Below, piece by piece: positions 36,575 to 47,518 of a stretch of 64,000 nt of DNA (its first letter is position 1; the number at the start of each line of letters is the position of its first letter). Below the pieces are notes generated by a model. It saw only the letters and a list, made by a program, of their open reading frames with translations, was not told where the DNA came from and searched no databases. This stretch comes from DASRLE01 sp963825315. GTDB lineage: Bacteria > Verrucomicrobiota > Verrucomicrobiia > Limisphaerales > Palsa-1400. Both the position numbers and the translations under genes were made by a program. The DNA lies in assembly GCA_963825315.1 (NCBI GenBank), contig CAWGST010000001.1:1364001-1428000 (forward strand), in the 5' to 3' direction.

Positions 36575-37698
36575 TTATGGATATTGAACGGTTTGCACGA
36601 ATTTCACAAAACTCTCTTTTTGACCCCCCACCACACGGCCCTCGCCGGACAGCTTATAAAACCAGGTGTTATCACCGTGCGGGACCATGACCGCGACCAA
36701 TCGGGCCGCCTGGCCTGTCCGGGGGTCCGTGCCGGCAAAGTCCACCAATGTCGCCCTCCCGCCCGCCGTGTCAAGGGGCTGCGTAACGCTGTCCAGCTTG
36801 TCTTGCCCGACCGGCGGCAAACCCATCTGCGCCCGCCAGCGATTGACGTTGGCGAAAGCGCCGCCGACGTCGCCGGGGAAAAAGCTGATATTAACGCTGG
36901 CTGTCTTGCCCTCTCCATTCGCCGCCGAGTAACTCTTGAAGATCATCGGACCGGACGTTTTCTCCGTCCAATTCGCCGGCAGGGTCCATTTGGGTTCGTC
37001 ACCCGAATTCCCTGCCGGGGCGGCGGCGGTCAAACTGCCGTGCGGACTGGCCGTTGCGCCGTCGAAGATGGAGGCGGGCGGCGCTTCGCTCCCGGCGGCG
37101 TTGAAATGAATGGACTGCAAAAACTCGAGAAACACCGGCTTCGCATCAGCGACCGTGTCCTTGTCCCCCCGCAATTTAAAGAACCAAGTGGCGCCGTGGC
37201 GGGGCAGGCTGGCCACAACGGTGCGGCTGGACGGCCCGGAAATGTCGTAGAGCCGGCCTTTCATCGAATCAATGGCGACCGGTTCGGAGGTGATTTTGTC
37301 TGCATCCACCGGGGGCAATTTCAGTTCATTGCGCCAGCGATTGACGTTGTCCAGTTCCGTTCCGACCGACCCGGGAAGGAAAAGATGCCGACTTCGGCCT
37401 TGCCCCCGCCCTTGCCTGGAACGACAAAATTGCCTATGCGGATGCTGGTTGGAGCCAATTCCTTCCAGGCGGCGGGAGTGGTCCAACGGACGGGAGCGGA
37501 GCTGACGGGAATGTCCGAGGCCGGCATTGCGGCATCCATGCCGGGCGGGGCGGCCACGGGCTGAACCGGGGCGGGGCGCTCTTTTGGGACGGTGTAGGTC
37601 TGAATCCCGTCGTCAGCGCGGACGGTCCAAGGCATGATCAGCCAGCCCGCCATAAGAGCCAGCGCCAGGCACTGATAAGTAAAAGTAAGTTTCACCAT
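36575..37698 (-). CDS. Secreted two-domain protein of unknown family, frameshifted
   Basis: The signal peptide starts at 37698 (MVKLTFTYQCLALALMAG). Two homologous domains follow, each reading roughly P-x-x-W, VxIxxFPG, NVNRWR, LPPV, then HG-x-TWFFKL or HGDNTWFYKL. One base is missing near 37365-37376, in a CCCGGG context, so the protein is split into 172- and 303-residue frames. Restoring it gives FPG-S-VGTELDNVNRWRNEL, matching the second domain. It is first in the resB-ccsA operon, so a role in cytochrome c maturation or redox is possible. The family is not recognised. Confidence 0.7.
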
Positions 37699-37862
37699 AA
37701 TTGGACAGACGATACCATGTCTTAATTCGAGCAAAAGCAGTTTTTTTACCTGCTTCCGGGGACCGACCCGAATGGCCCTGATGATCCGGCAGCAGAACAT
37801 ACGGTGTTCACCCCATAGACGGAGTGAGGCAACTGACATACATTGAAGTTAATTGAGCACTA

Positions 37863-38862
37863 GAGCGTTTTAAATAAAACTGTAGCCACAAGAGGCAAAC
37901 CAGTTCATGGCATCCCGGGGCGTGATACTCTGCAAAGCTGAAGCAATCGCCTGGAGCAGAGCGGGCTGCGTGCGGGCCTCGGCTGTACGCAGGTGGGATT
38001 TGACTTTGCTCCACATTTGCTCGATGGGATTGAGGTCTGGGGAATAGGCTGGAAGGAAGAGGATTTGGGCTCCAGCCTGCGCGATCAGCGAAAGGGTCGG
38101 CTCACTTTTATGCGGGGAGAGGTTATCCATGATGACCACATCTCCGGCGCGCAGCGTCGGGCACAAGACATGGCCGACATAGACCCGGAAAACCTCCGTA
38201 TCGGTGGCCCCCTCGATGGTCATGCAGGCGGTGGCACCGTCCAGGCGGATGGCACCGATCATGGTCGTGGTTTGCCAATGGCCCTGCGGACATTGGGCGT
38301 GGACACGCTGACCCCGCAGGGCGCGCCCGCGCAGGCGGGTCAGATTGGTTTTGGCACCCGATTCGTCCAGGAAAATCAGTTTGGCCGGGTCCAAACCGCC
38401 TTGCCGACGCCGCCAGGCGCGGCGCGCCCGCGCAATGTCCGGACGGTCTTGCTCGCTGGCATGGAGTGTCTTTTTTTATATGTCAGCCCCATCTTCGCCA
38501 GAACGTAGTGGATGGCGGGCAGAGAACAGTCCAGTTCCAAGCCGGCGCGCAGCTCTTTCAAGGTCAGGTCGGGCTTCTGATTCAATAGAGTCCGCATCTG
38601 GCGCTGATGGGCCGCCAGGATCATCGGCTTGCGCCCGGAGAAACGGTGGCGCGGACCGATCTCCCCGGTCCGTCGGCGTTGTTGCAAGAGCTTCTTGACC
38701 AGGCCCAGCGAAACCCGGTAACGATCGCCGACCTCCACGCGAGTCCCCTCTTCAAGGTCATAGGAAGCCAAAATCCGTTCGCGCAGGTCCAACGATAAAG
38801 TTCGCATGAACTGCCTATACCACAGGCCCAACGGAATGGCTACAGTTTTATTTAAAACGCTC
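37863..38862 (-). mobile_element. IS630-family insertion sequence, copy 2 (1000 bp)
   Basis: The same element as 13473-14472, with identical 26-bp ends and TA on both sides (37861-37862, 38863-38864). It sits between the cytochrome c operon and the receiver gene, 25 bp before the latter's ATG. Confidence 0.93.
37870..38807 (-). CDS. IS630-family transposase, copy 2, made by -1 frameshifting
   Basis: Identical to the first copy except Leu for Met in SLGLVKKLLQQRRR. The first frame ends at 38376; the DDE frame spans 37870 to 38394, with the same A-AAA-AAG slip site near 38478. It appears functional. Confidence 0.88.
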
Positions 38863-38887
38863 TAATGTTTGTCGCGTAACAGTATCC

Positions 38888-39358
38888 ATGAAACGAATCA
38901 CTGTCCTGCTGGCGGACGACAACAGGGTCGTTCGCAGCGAGTTTAAAAAGATCCTGGAACTGGAAGACGATCTTGAAGTGGTCGGCGAAGCGAAGAACGG
39001 CCATGAGGCGGTCGCCCTGGCCAGGAAACTTCGTCCCGCATTGGTTCTGATGGACGTTGCCATGCCGTTGCTCAATGGTTTGCAGGCGGCCCGCCAGATT
39101 CTCAAAGCCGTCCCCGCCACCAAAGTGCTCATGCTTTCGGCGCACAGTGATGATGCATATATCGTGGAGGCGATCAACTCCGGCGCGATGGGCTATTTGA
39201 TCAAACAAACCGCCGCTGACAGTGTGTGCCGCGCGATTCGGGAAGTCCAAAAGGGGAACACCTTCTTCAGCCCGTCAATTCCCATCCGCCTTCACAAACG
39301 GAAACGGATAAAGCAGATGGCTTGGGCCGGATCGCGGAAGCCGCGCCTGGCGGCTTAA
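38888..39358 (+). CDS. Stand-alone response-regulator receiver protein
   Basis: 156 residues, one REC domain: acidic pair in LLADDNRVVRSEF, phosphorylated Asp in LVLMDVAMPLLNG, Ser in VLMLSAHSDDAYIVE, Lys-containing end GYLIKQTAADS. A basic tail (RLHKRKRIKQMAW) replaces the usual output domain. It resembles the receiver half of NarL/FixJ regulators, so it could be a truncated form. No kinase is nearby. The IS630 copy lies directly upstream and has replaced its promoter region. Confidence 0.87.
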   Translation: MKRITVLLADDNRVVRSEFKKILELEDDLEVVGEAKNGHEAVALARKLRPALVLMDVAMPLLNGLQAARQILKAVPATKVLMLSAHSDDAYIVEAINSGAMGYLIKQTAADSVCRAIREVQKGNTFFSPSIPIRLHKRKRIKQMAWAGSRKPRLAA

Positions 39359-39395
39359 CTCTGAAAACACGCCACCGAACTTATGACCCGGGGCG

Positions 39396-39614
39396 TTAAG
39401 CCAGGACGGCCTTCCTGGCTTTCAGATATTTCTCAATGGTTTTTATGCAATTGCAGGAATTGGGGACGCGGACGGCGTTGGGCCTGCCCAATTTGTAATG
39501 CACCAGCAATTTGCCGACCATTCCCACTTTAAGATCTGCTTCCGCCATGCGCCAGAGTTGACCGGCTTCCAAGGGTTGTTGGCGAGTGCGGCGGGGAGAC
39601 TTGATTTTCTTCAT
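39396..39614 (-). CDS. Small hypothetical protein, 72 residues
   Basis: Basic, without signal peptide: PRRTRQQPLEAGQLWRMAEA, then VGKLLVHYKLGRPNAVRVPN and SCNCIKTIEKYLKA. The arrangement looks like a compact beta-helical domain, perhaps nucleic-acid binding. No family recognised. It converges with the receiver gene. Confidence 0.55.
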   Translation of the reverse strand: MKKIKSPRRTRQQPLEAGQLWRMAEADLKVGMVGKLLVHYKLGRPNAVRVPNSCNCIKTIEKYLKARKAVLA

Positions 39615-39673
39615 GGCTGATCCTGCCCCTTAACTTTCGATTAAACCAGCTAAATCGCCATTTGTTTTGAGGG

Positions 39674-40216
39674 TCACTGTTTGCGAGGGAAGGGTCTGCC
39701 GGTCCAGCGATTGGTCAGACTTTGGGGAGGGTCCGGCAGGCCCGCGGCGGCCCTTGCGGCCTGTGCCTCCGCCATGACCTCGGCAACGTCGGGCAGGTTG
39801 AGGAAATCAATGGTGTCAAGAATATCGGCCTTTTCATGGGCGTCATCGGCCCGCTCCGCAATCTCACGCAGGCGCGGAATGATGGAACGATCGTCCAATT
39901 CCCTCGCCCGCTGCAACGCGGCTTGGTGAATTTCTGTGCCAGGCTTCTCCAGGTCGGCAAGAATGCCGTCCACAGAATCAGAACCGGCCTCTGGCAGCGC
40001 ATCGCCATTGCGCAAAGGCACGGAAGCCTTCAAGGGTTGCGGCTCCGGACTTGTGGCCGCCGCGCCCGCCCGAACACCGGCTGGCGGATTGGCGGCCTTT
40101 GCCTCCGCCATGGGCACGGAGGGGGCCGGAGCGCGCAAGGCGCAGGCCACCCAGACCGCGACACCCACCAACGCACCGGCTATCAACAGCGCGGAGAGAA
40201 GCACTTTCGGTCTCAT
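39674..40216 (-). CDS. Membrane-anchored HEAT-like protein
   Basis: 180 residues. An N-terminal hydrophobic segment (VLLSALLIAGALVGVAVWVA) acts as anchor or signal, an Ala/Pro linker follows, then short helical repeats (LQRARELDDRSIIPRLREIA, DILDTIDFLNLPDVAEVMAE) like those of HEAT repeats. It ends basic. The role is unknown. Confidence 0.6.
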   Translation of the reverse strand: MRPKVLLSALLIAGALVGVAVWVACALRAPAPSVPMAEAKAANPPAGVRAGAAATSPEPQPLKASVPLRNGDALPEAGSDSVDGILADLEKPGTEIHQAALQRARELDDRSIIPRLREIAERADDAHEKADILDTIDFLNLPDVAEVMAEAQAARAAAGLPDPPQSLTNRWTGRPFPRKQ

Positions 40217-40243
40217 GGCGCGGTGCGCAACGGCCTGATTGTA

Positions 40244-40927
40244 TCAGGAACCTTGTGGTCCTTTGCCGCTGCCTGATATTGTTCCTGTGAATACCGCGTT
40301 GTCTGTATTTCCCTTGCTGTCAAGCACAGTTCCGAATCCAGACACGGTTCCCGAAAAGGAAACCGTTGCAGTTTGCGGGTCGAGCGCTGCATCCTGTTTG
40401 GCCAGGGCAACGGTCATTTTTACCAATCCACTGACATTGAAGGAATTTCCGGCTCCATCGTCATAGGTAATATTCCAGTAACCTGTGGTAGCGAGGGTTT
40501 GTGCGGGCGCCGGGCTGTCTGTTGTATCGCTGGTGCCGGATGTCACAAAGAGGCCTTTGCCGCTGGCCTCGGTATTGATGCTGAGAAGGGAGGAGGCGTC
40601 ATTAAACTCGCCCCCATCTGCCTTGTTCGTCGCCCCAAGCTCGCCGGACCCGGAGTCCCAGATTAAACTCCATCCCTTTTGCGAGGCCGTACCGCTCCCG
40701 CCCAGAGCCACAGCCGCATCTATAATAGTTGTGCTGGTAAACTTTTCCGTCAGAGTGCTGCTGACCGTAATGTTGGGATTGGCGTTCACTTTGGGACTCG
40801 GATTCTGGTACGTCGCGGTCAGTGCAATGCTCAATGAGGTCGGTTGAGCCTGGATTCTGGCGGGGGCCAGCGTAAGAAGTCCTACACCCAGTGAGGCGGC
40901 AATTATGCCAGTGCTGATTGATTTCAT
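40244..40927 (-). CDS. Secreted protein, beta-rich, unknown
   Basis: 227 residues with a signal peptide (SISTGIIAASLGVGLLTLAP, cleavage near IQAQ). The mature part is Thr/Ser/Gly-rich, low in charge and strand-forming, with repeated SGTVSG and TGTISGSGKG motifs near the end. No catalytic motif. Perhaps an extracellular matrix or surface protein. Confidence 0.6.
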   Translation of the reverse strand: MKSISTGIIAASLGVGLLTLAPARIQAQPTSLSIALTATYQNPSPKVNANPNITVSSTLTEKFTSTTIIDAAVALGGSGTASQKGWSLIWDSGSGELGATNKADGGEFNDASSLLSINTEASGKGLFVTSGTSDTTDSPAPAQTLATTGYWNITYDDGAGNSFNVSGLVKMTVALAKQDAALDPQTATVSFSGTVSGFGTVLDSKGNTDNAVFTGTISGSGKGPQGS

Positions 40928-41086
40928 AAGGATTCTATTTTCAGTCTTTTCAGTTTAAGTTCTTTCAGTTTTGGGCGCCTGGCCAATCCGTGGCTTTTTG
41001 CCGCGCGAATCAATTGATCCGCTGGTTGGGCGCGTCGGCCCCGAATCTATCCGATTGACGGGGGGCGTCAAGTCCAATCTTGCGCT

Positions 41087-44000
41087 TTATTTCGCCATGA
41101 CGATGGTGTCTTCGCGGGGGCGCAGGCGGTCTTCCTCGGTTTCGATGGAGGGGTCGGGGGTCGGCTCTTCCAACGGGTGCGTTTGCGGGCCGCTGACCGG
41201 TTCGTCCGTCTTATGGAATTTGACGCTGACGATTTTGCTCACGCCGTGTTCCTGCATGGTCACCCCATAAAGGATGTCGGCCATGCCGATGGTGCGTTTG
41301 TTGTGGGTGATGATGACGAATTGGGAATAAACCATGAAACGCTGCAAAATGTGGATGAAACGGTTGATGTTGGATTCATCCAGCGCCGCATCCAGTTCGT
41401 CCAGCACGCAAAACGGGCTGGGCTTGACCTGGTAAATGGAGAAAAGCAAGGCCACCGCCACCATGGTCTGTTCGCCGCCGGAAAGAAGGGAGATGTTCTG
41501 CAATTGTTTGCCCGGCGGACGCGCCACGATGTCAATGCCGCATTCCAACACGTCGCCTTGTTCGACCAATACCAAATCAGCTTTGCCGCCGCCGAAAACC
41601 TCCGCGAACATCTGCTGGAAATTGGCGCGGATTTTCTCGAAGGTTTCAAGGAACATCTGCCGCGTCTGGGTATTGATGCGGTTGATGACCTCGGCCAACT
41701 GGACTTTGGCCTGGACCAAGTCGTCATTTTGTTTGGTCAGGAACTGAAAGCGCTGCTCGGTTTCCTCGTACTCCTCGATGGCCACGAGATTGACCGGGCC
41801 GATCTCGTCGAGGCGTGTTTGCAGGGCCGACACTTGCCGCCCGACCGCCTCCCAATCCGTCGCCGCGCCGCTGGCGGCCATTTCTTCGGGAGTCAAGGTG
41901 TGAACCTTGGCGGGGCCTTCATCGGCAAAAGTAATGGTGATGCACTCGCTGCGCACGCCGTCCAGGTCCAGTTGATATTTCTCGCGGATGCGGTCCCTGA
42001 GGTTTTGCAGGGCCATGTTTTTCTGGGCCAGCTCGACCTCGATGGAGGCGCGTTGTTCCTGGAGATCGTTCAAGGCGCGGCGTTGTTCGCGCAGTCCGCC
42101 GTCCGCGTTGGCGATCTGCTCCTCCTTGGCTTCCTTCAGAGCCAGCCGTTCGGCCACCTGGGCGCTGACCTGTTCGCGCTCCTGCTGGAGACCTTCGATT
42201 TTTTGCCGCGACTCGGCGATATCCGCGTCGGCCTGAAGCTTGCGTTGCAGGAAGGACTGGATTTCGGCGCGGCGCTCTTCGGCCAGATGGGTTAATTCGG
42301 CGATGCGCTGTTCCAGCGGTCTTTTTTGGCTGGTGAAAGAAGCGCACAACTGGTCCTGGGTGGCCAGCGCCACTTTGGTTTCCGTCAACGAGGCATTGGC
42401 CGCATCGCGCTGCTGGCGCAGGGTTTCCTGCGAAGCGGTCAAGGCGGAGACGCGGGTTTGCCAATCGCACTCGCGCGTTTCCAAGCCGGCGGCTTGCGCG
42501 GCCAGCCCCTGGCGTTTGAGCGCGCCTTCCGCCTCCTGCGCGGCCAGGCTGTTGACCTCATAGACAACGGTCTCAATCTTTTGCAGGAGGAGGCGGGAAG
42601 AATTTTGCAAGGCGTTGAACTCGCCCTGGCGGGTGGCGATGGCCACTTCCCGGGTGCGCAAATCGGTTTGGGCCTGCTGCAAGCCGGCCTGCAACTGGGT
42701 TTGCTCGCTGAGCAACGCGCCTTTGCGCCGGCTGATTTCGGTGACGTTCTCCTGCAAGGCAGCCGTCGCGCCGTGCAAGTCGGCGATCTGGTTTTTGCGG
42801 CCGAGGATGGAAGCGGCCGCCGTGCCGGAACCGTGGCCGTTTAAATAACCGCCCGTGAAAATGCCGTGGCGATTGAGCAGGTCGCCCTCGGGCGTGACAA
42901 AATCAAAAGCGCCGCCGGAGTCGTGCCAGGCGGCGGTGGCGGCGGCGAGATCGGGGAAGATCAAAGTTTGTCCCAACAGGCGGTGCAGCAGCGGCTGCAC
43001 CGATGGGTCCGCCTCAATCACACTGGCGGCGCCGACGGCGCTGCCCCGCACAAGGCCCGCGGCCTGGCTTTCCGGCAACGGCTGCGCCAGCCCCGGGGAG
43101 GTTGCCAATTGTAATGCGGCCACGCTGGCCCGGCCGGTCTTGTTGCCGCGCAAATCGTCCAAAATTTGTCGGGCGGCCTCCGGTTGTTCGGTCAGGACGA
43201 GTTGCAGATGGTGGCCCAGGGCCGTTTCAATCGCCACGACGTACTGGTCCGGCACGCGGATTTTATCGGCCAGCGAACCGAGCACATTGGCCGCCGTTTT
43301 GAGGGCGGAAAGGGCGCCGGAGCCGAAGCCTTCGTGTTCGGCCTGCAATTGTTCAAGCAAGTTGAGGCGCGAACGTTTTTCGGCCTGTTGCCGCAGGAGA
43401 TCGTCCAATTGTTGCGTGGTGTCGTTTAACTGCTGTTGAATCTCGCGCAAACGCTGCTGCCGTTCCTCCAGCGTGCCGCGATGGCTTTGCGCGTTTAAAA
43501 TCTCCGCCTCGACGCTGGCTGAAAATTGCTCCAGGCGCGGCCCAGTCCGGTCCGTTCCTCTTCGAGCTGGACTTTCTCGGCCGAGAGTTTTTCCAGGCGG
43601 ACGGCGTTGCCTTCCTTTTGCAAATCCAGGGCGGTGATTTCGTTGCGGGCGCGGCTGAGTTGCTGGGCGGCCTCGAAAGCCCGGGTCTGGGCCTCGCGCA
43701 AGGCCTCCTGGTTGGAGCGCAACTCGTTCTCCACGCTCTGCAAGGCCTGGCGTTTCTTCTCCAAAGCCTCCTGATGGGATTGCAAGGCGGCGGCGGCGGC
43801 CGTCAAGCGTTGCGCAACCTCATCCAATTCCTGGCGGGCGGCGAGCGCGCGCTCCTCCGCCTGCGCGATCTCGCCGGCCGCGCGCGAATTCTGCGCGGCC
43901 AGATCGCGCAGCCGGTCGTCGTTGAATTGAATGCGGCTTTCGTGGCGTTCGACTTGACTCTTCAACTCCAGGCCCTGTTGCTGCATCTGGCTGATCTGCT

Positions 44001-44859
44001 GCTCCTGTTCGGCCAGCTCTTCGCGCAGCGCGGCGAGTTCGTTTTCGACGCGCAGGACACTGGCCGAAAGAGATTCAATTTGGGCGCGCGATTGTTCGAG
44101 CTGTTCCTGGCGGGCGCGAAGGTCGAGCTGCCAGAGGTCGAACTGATGCCGCGCCAATTGCGCGTCCAAGTGCTGCAGTTCCATCATCAGTTGCTTGTAA
44201 CGGCGGGCCTTGCCGGCCTGGCGTTGCAGCGAACCGATCTGGCGTTTGACTTCGCGAATCAGGTCCGCCACGCGCAGCAAATTCTGTTCGGTGGCTTCGA
44301 GCTTGCGCAGCGCCTCCCTCTTTTGCGCCTTGAATTTCGTGATGCCCGCCGCTTCTTCAAAAACCAGCCGGCGATCCTCCGGTTTGCTGGAGAGAATCTG
44401 GGTGATGTTGCCCTGGGCCATGATGCTGTAACTGGCCCGCCCCACCCCCGTGCCCATGAAAAGCTGCTGGATGTCCTTGAGGCGGCACGGAGTTTTGTTG
44501 AGAAAATACTCGCTGGCGCCGTCCCGGAAAACGCGCCGCGTCAGCGTGACTTCGTTGTAGGCAATCTCGACGCCGGCGGCGCTGAGATGATCGGAATCGA
44601 CGCCGCCAATGGTCAGCGAGACCTCCGCCATGCTCAACGGTTTGCGCGAATCGGTGCCGTTAAAAATGACATCGGCCATTTCGTCGCCGCGCAAGGCCCT
44701 GGCCGATTGTTCGCCCAAAACCCAGCGGACGGCATCGGAGACATTGGACTTGCCGCAACCATTCGGGCCGACAATGGCCGTAACTCCCGGCTGAAAGTTC
44801 AACGAGGTCTTGTCCGCAAACGACTTGAATCCCAAAACCGTTAAATTCTTAAGATACAT
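41087..44859 (-). CDS. smc: Chromosome segregation protein SMC, frameshifted in this sequence
   Basis: Start at 44859 (MYLKNLTVLGFKSFADKTSL). Walker A reads VGPNGCGKSN; then long coiled coil, a hinge (GFGSGALSALKTAANVLGSL), second coiled coil, signature LSGGEQTMVAVALLF and Walker B PFCVLDELDAALDE. The frame is broken near 43535-43545, where a G/C run (GGGCCGCGCC on the coding strand) lacks one base. Correcting it gives ERTGLGPRLEQFSASVEAEI. The total would be about 1257 residues, slightly long for the family. As smc is usually essential, I suspect a sequence error. Confidence 0.9.
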
Positions 44860-44991
44860 CCTGGATGCAAAGAAAATCATAGTGGCCAGCATGAAGTAAA
44901 GGAAAAAACCACCATATATTGCGTTTTTTGGAAACGACAGCACCCCTAATGGGTTTTTGACGCATTCGGCGAATGTCGCCCTGTGGGACCT

Positions 44992-45016
44992 GTCGGACTT
45001 GTCGGACCTGTCCGAC
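44992..45016. repeat. Short 9-bp-period repeat ending in its inverse
   Basis: gtcggac-tt-gtcggac-ct-gtccgac, in the spacer upstream of smc. The same design occurs in the sucB linker at 58252-58276. Confidence 0.65.
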
Positions 45017-45038
45017 CTTGGGTCATTTGGGTATTATT

Positions 45039-46983
45039 CACGGCTGGCTCATGAGGAAGTGGAAGTTGCCTAAAGACAGGAGGTTATTCACTTTGGACTG
45101 GACACCGGTTTGAAACTTTTTTAACCTGTGGACATGTCGAAACCTACTCGCATGCCGCAAGCCAGCGAACAAGTCGTGTTGGAGGAACTCCAAGTTGAGT
45201 TGGTCAACCTGGACGAGTTGCCGCGATTTCAGTCGTTGCTGCGACGGCATCATTATCTTGGAGGGATCAAGCCGGTGGGCGAGCGGCTCTATTATGTGGC
45301 CGCCTGGCGCGGCCAGTGGCTGGCCTTGTTGGTCTTTTGTGCAGCGGCCAAACATTTGCGTCATCGGGAGAAATGGATTGGCTGGACGGAAGCGCAGCGG
45401 CGCAAGCGGTTGGGCTTGGTCACGAACAATGCGCGTTTTTTGGTTCTGCCGCAGTGTCACTATCCCAACCTGGCGACGCGGGTCATGGGTCTGTGTTTGG
45501 GGCGGTTGCCGCGGGACTGGCAGGCGCGCTACGGTCATCCGGTGTGGCTGGCAGAGAGCTTTGTTGACACGCAGTTGTTTCGGGGCACGGCCTACAAAGC
45601 CAGCGGCTGGACCGAACTGGGACCGACCCAAGGCTATGGCCGTTGCCAGCAGGACTACTATGTCAAACATGACCGGCCCAAAGCGCTCTTTATCAAAGAA
45701 CTCAAGCAGAACGCCCGACGCAGTTTGTGCGCCGACCACCTGCCGGCGGCGATGGCGGTGGTGGTGGAAAGCAAGGTTCCGCCGCCGCCGATGATGCGCA
45801 CGGGAGAACTGCGCTCGTTGCGCGATCATTTTGCCTCGGTGCCGGACTTTCGCGGACGGGTGGAAAGCTATCCATTGAGCGGCGCGCTGGCCATGGTGGC
45901 CTGCGCCCATCTCTGCGGCGCTCCGCGCGGCCACCGGGACCTGAAGGCATTTGCGCGGCGTTTTACCCAGGCGCAGTTGCGTGCCTTGGGGGTGCGGCGC
46001 GATCCCAAGACCGGTCGCTATCCTTCTCCCAGCAAAGCCACTTTCGGGCGGGTGTTGCAGGCGGTTGATCCGCTCCGGGTGGAAGCGGCGTTGCTGGACT
46101 GGCAGGCCCAGGTGCGAGGCCCGGCACCGCCGGGGCAGTCGCTGGCCGCTGATGGCAAGGAGCTGCGTCACGCGCAAGGCGCACAAGTGGTTACGCTCAC
46201 TCACCCGGCCAGTCAATATTATCGCGGCAGCCAGTTGGTTGAGACCAAGTCCAATGAAATCCCCGCCGTGCGTCAGTTGCTGGAGCGGGTGGAGGTGGCG
46301 GGGTCTCTGATCGGCATTGACGCCTTACATACCCAGCAGGAGACGGCGCGGCAAATCGTGCAGGAAGCCGGGGCCGATTATTTATTGACGGTCAAAGCCA
46401 ACCAAAAAGAACTGCGCCAGACCCTGGCCCAACGGCTGCCCAAACCGGAGCAGCTTTTTTCCCCCTCCAGAGCCGTTGCCGCCGCCTTGGGCACACACGG
46501 GGCCACAGAAGAATCGGGGCCGCAAAGAAATCCGCACCCTTTGCGCATCGGTCATTAACCCGGAGCAAGCCTGCTTCCCGGGAGCAGCCCAAAGCGCGAT
46601 CGTTCTGCGACAGGGCTTGGGCGATAAGCCCGACACCCAGTATCTGCTGACCAGCCGCGAGCCGGAACGCTTGCCCGCCCGCCAGTGGCTCGACGAGCAA
46701 CGCAATTATTGGGGCATCGAAGCCGGATTGCACCAGCGCTTGGACGTGAGCGCCGACGAGGATCGCAGCCGGGTACGCCATCGCAACGCCGCCTGGGTTT
46801 TGAGTATGTTCCGCCGCATCAGCGTGAGCCTGTTCATGCACTGGCGCGCGCAAAACTCCAGACGGGCCAAGGCCACCTTGCCCGATTTCCACGAAGAAAT
46901 GGGCTTGGACCATCAGCGCCGTGCCTTCGCCCTCGTCAACTCGAAGAAATCCACAGCTTTGGAGGGTTCATGAGCCAGCCGTG
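45039..46983 (+). mobile_element. ISAs1-like insertion sequence with DruA-type cargo domain (1945 bp)
   Basis: 16-bp terminal inverted repeats (cacggctggctcatga and complement) are flanked by a 9-bp direct duplication ggtattatt (45030-45038, 46984-46992). A single gene fills the element. Confidence 0.9.
45134..46973 (+). CDS. DUF4338 (DruA-like) - ISAs1 transposase fusion, frameshifted
   Basis: Residues of about 20-210 form a DUF4338 domain, as in Druantia DruA: LLRRHHYLGGIKPVGERLYY, LVTNNARFLVLP, ESFVDTQLFRGTAYKASGW, LGPTQGYGR. From about 225 an ISAs1 transposase follows: LRDHFASVPDFRGRVESYPL, LAADGKELRHAQGAQVV, LIGIDALHTQQETA, LLTVKANQKELRQTL, then DEQRNYWGIEAGLHQRLDV. One base is lost near 46490-46520, splitting the end (RGRKEIRTLCASVINPEQA) into another frame. 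Fusion in one polypeptide is direct from the sequence; the biochemical role of the DruA part is unknown. Confidence 0.85.
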
Positions 46984-47059
46984 GGTATTATTTTTCGTTC
47001 GTCATTTGGATTTGACACTGGCGCGTGGCAACTTTAATTTGGAGGCATGATAGGAATTT

Positions 47060-47506
47060 ATGGCTGAGAACAATCCCATACCGCCTGGAGGCGCCGTGCC
47101 GCCCAAGCCGGCTGAAGCCGCCAAGGTTCAGCCCAAAAAAGAAACGGTGCGAATCAATTTGCCGCCGAAGCCAACTTCCGCGCCGACCATTAAATTGCCG
47201 ACGCTGGCTCCGGGCGCGCCGCCGCCAACCATGGCCACGGCGGCGGCAGCCGCGCCCTCGGCCGCTCGCGCCCCCGCTCCTCCGCAGCCTCCTACGTCGG
47301 GAAGCCCGTCCTCCCGCGTCGCCGCCCCGGCCGCGGCCCAAAGACCCGGCCCTTCTTCAGCCGCGTTCCGCCCTGTTCCCGCCGGCGGCGGCGAGCTGGC
47401 CGCACTGGATAAATTTTTGGCCATTGCTTCCGCCGTCGCCAGTCTGGCCGGGTTGGCGGGCCTGGTCTATTTGAAGTTTTTCTTGACAGACACAACCGGA
47501 TCTTAA
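47060..47506 (+). CDS. Ala/Pro-rich protein with C-terminal membrane anchor
   Basis: 148 residues: a disordered Pro/Ala/Lys N-terminal part with VRINLPPKP and IKLPTLAPGAP motifs, then one transmembrane segment near residues 113-137 (FLAIASAVASLAGLAGLVYL) and a short tail. AGGAATTT precedes the ATG. No family recognised. It lies 12 bp before the thioredoxin gene and probably shares its operon. Confidence 0.65.
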   Translation: MAENNPIPPGGAVPPKPAEAAKVQPKKETVRINLPPKPTSAPTIKLPTLAPGAPPPTMATAAAAAPSAARAPAPPQPPTSGSPSSRVAAPAAAQRPGPSSAAFRPVPAGGGELAALDKFLAIASAVASLAGLAGLVYLKFFLTDTTGS

Positions 47507-47518
47507 AGAAAGTTTATT

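Noticed and set aside
45039..46983. A Druantia anti-phage locus
   Set aside because: Only the DUF4338 domain is present, fused to a transposase inside an insertion sequence; no helicase DruE or other Druantia genes are nearby.
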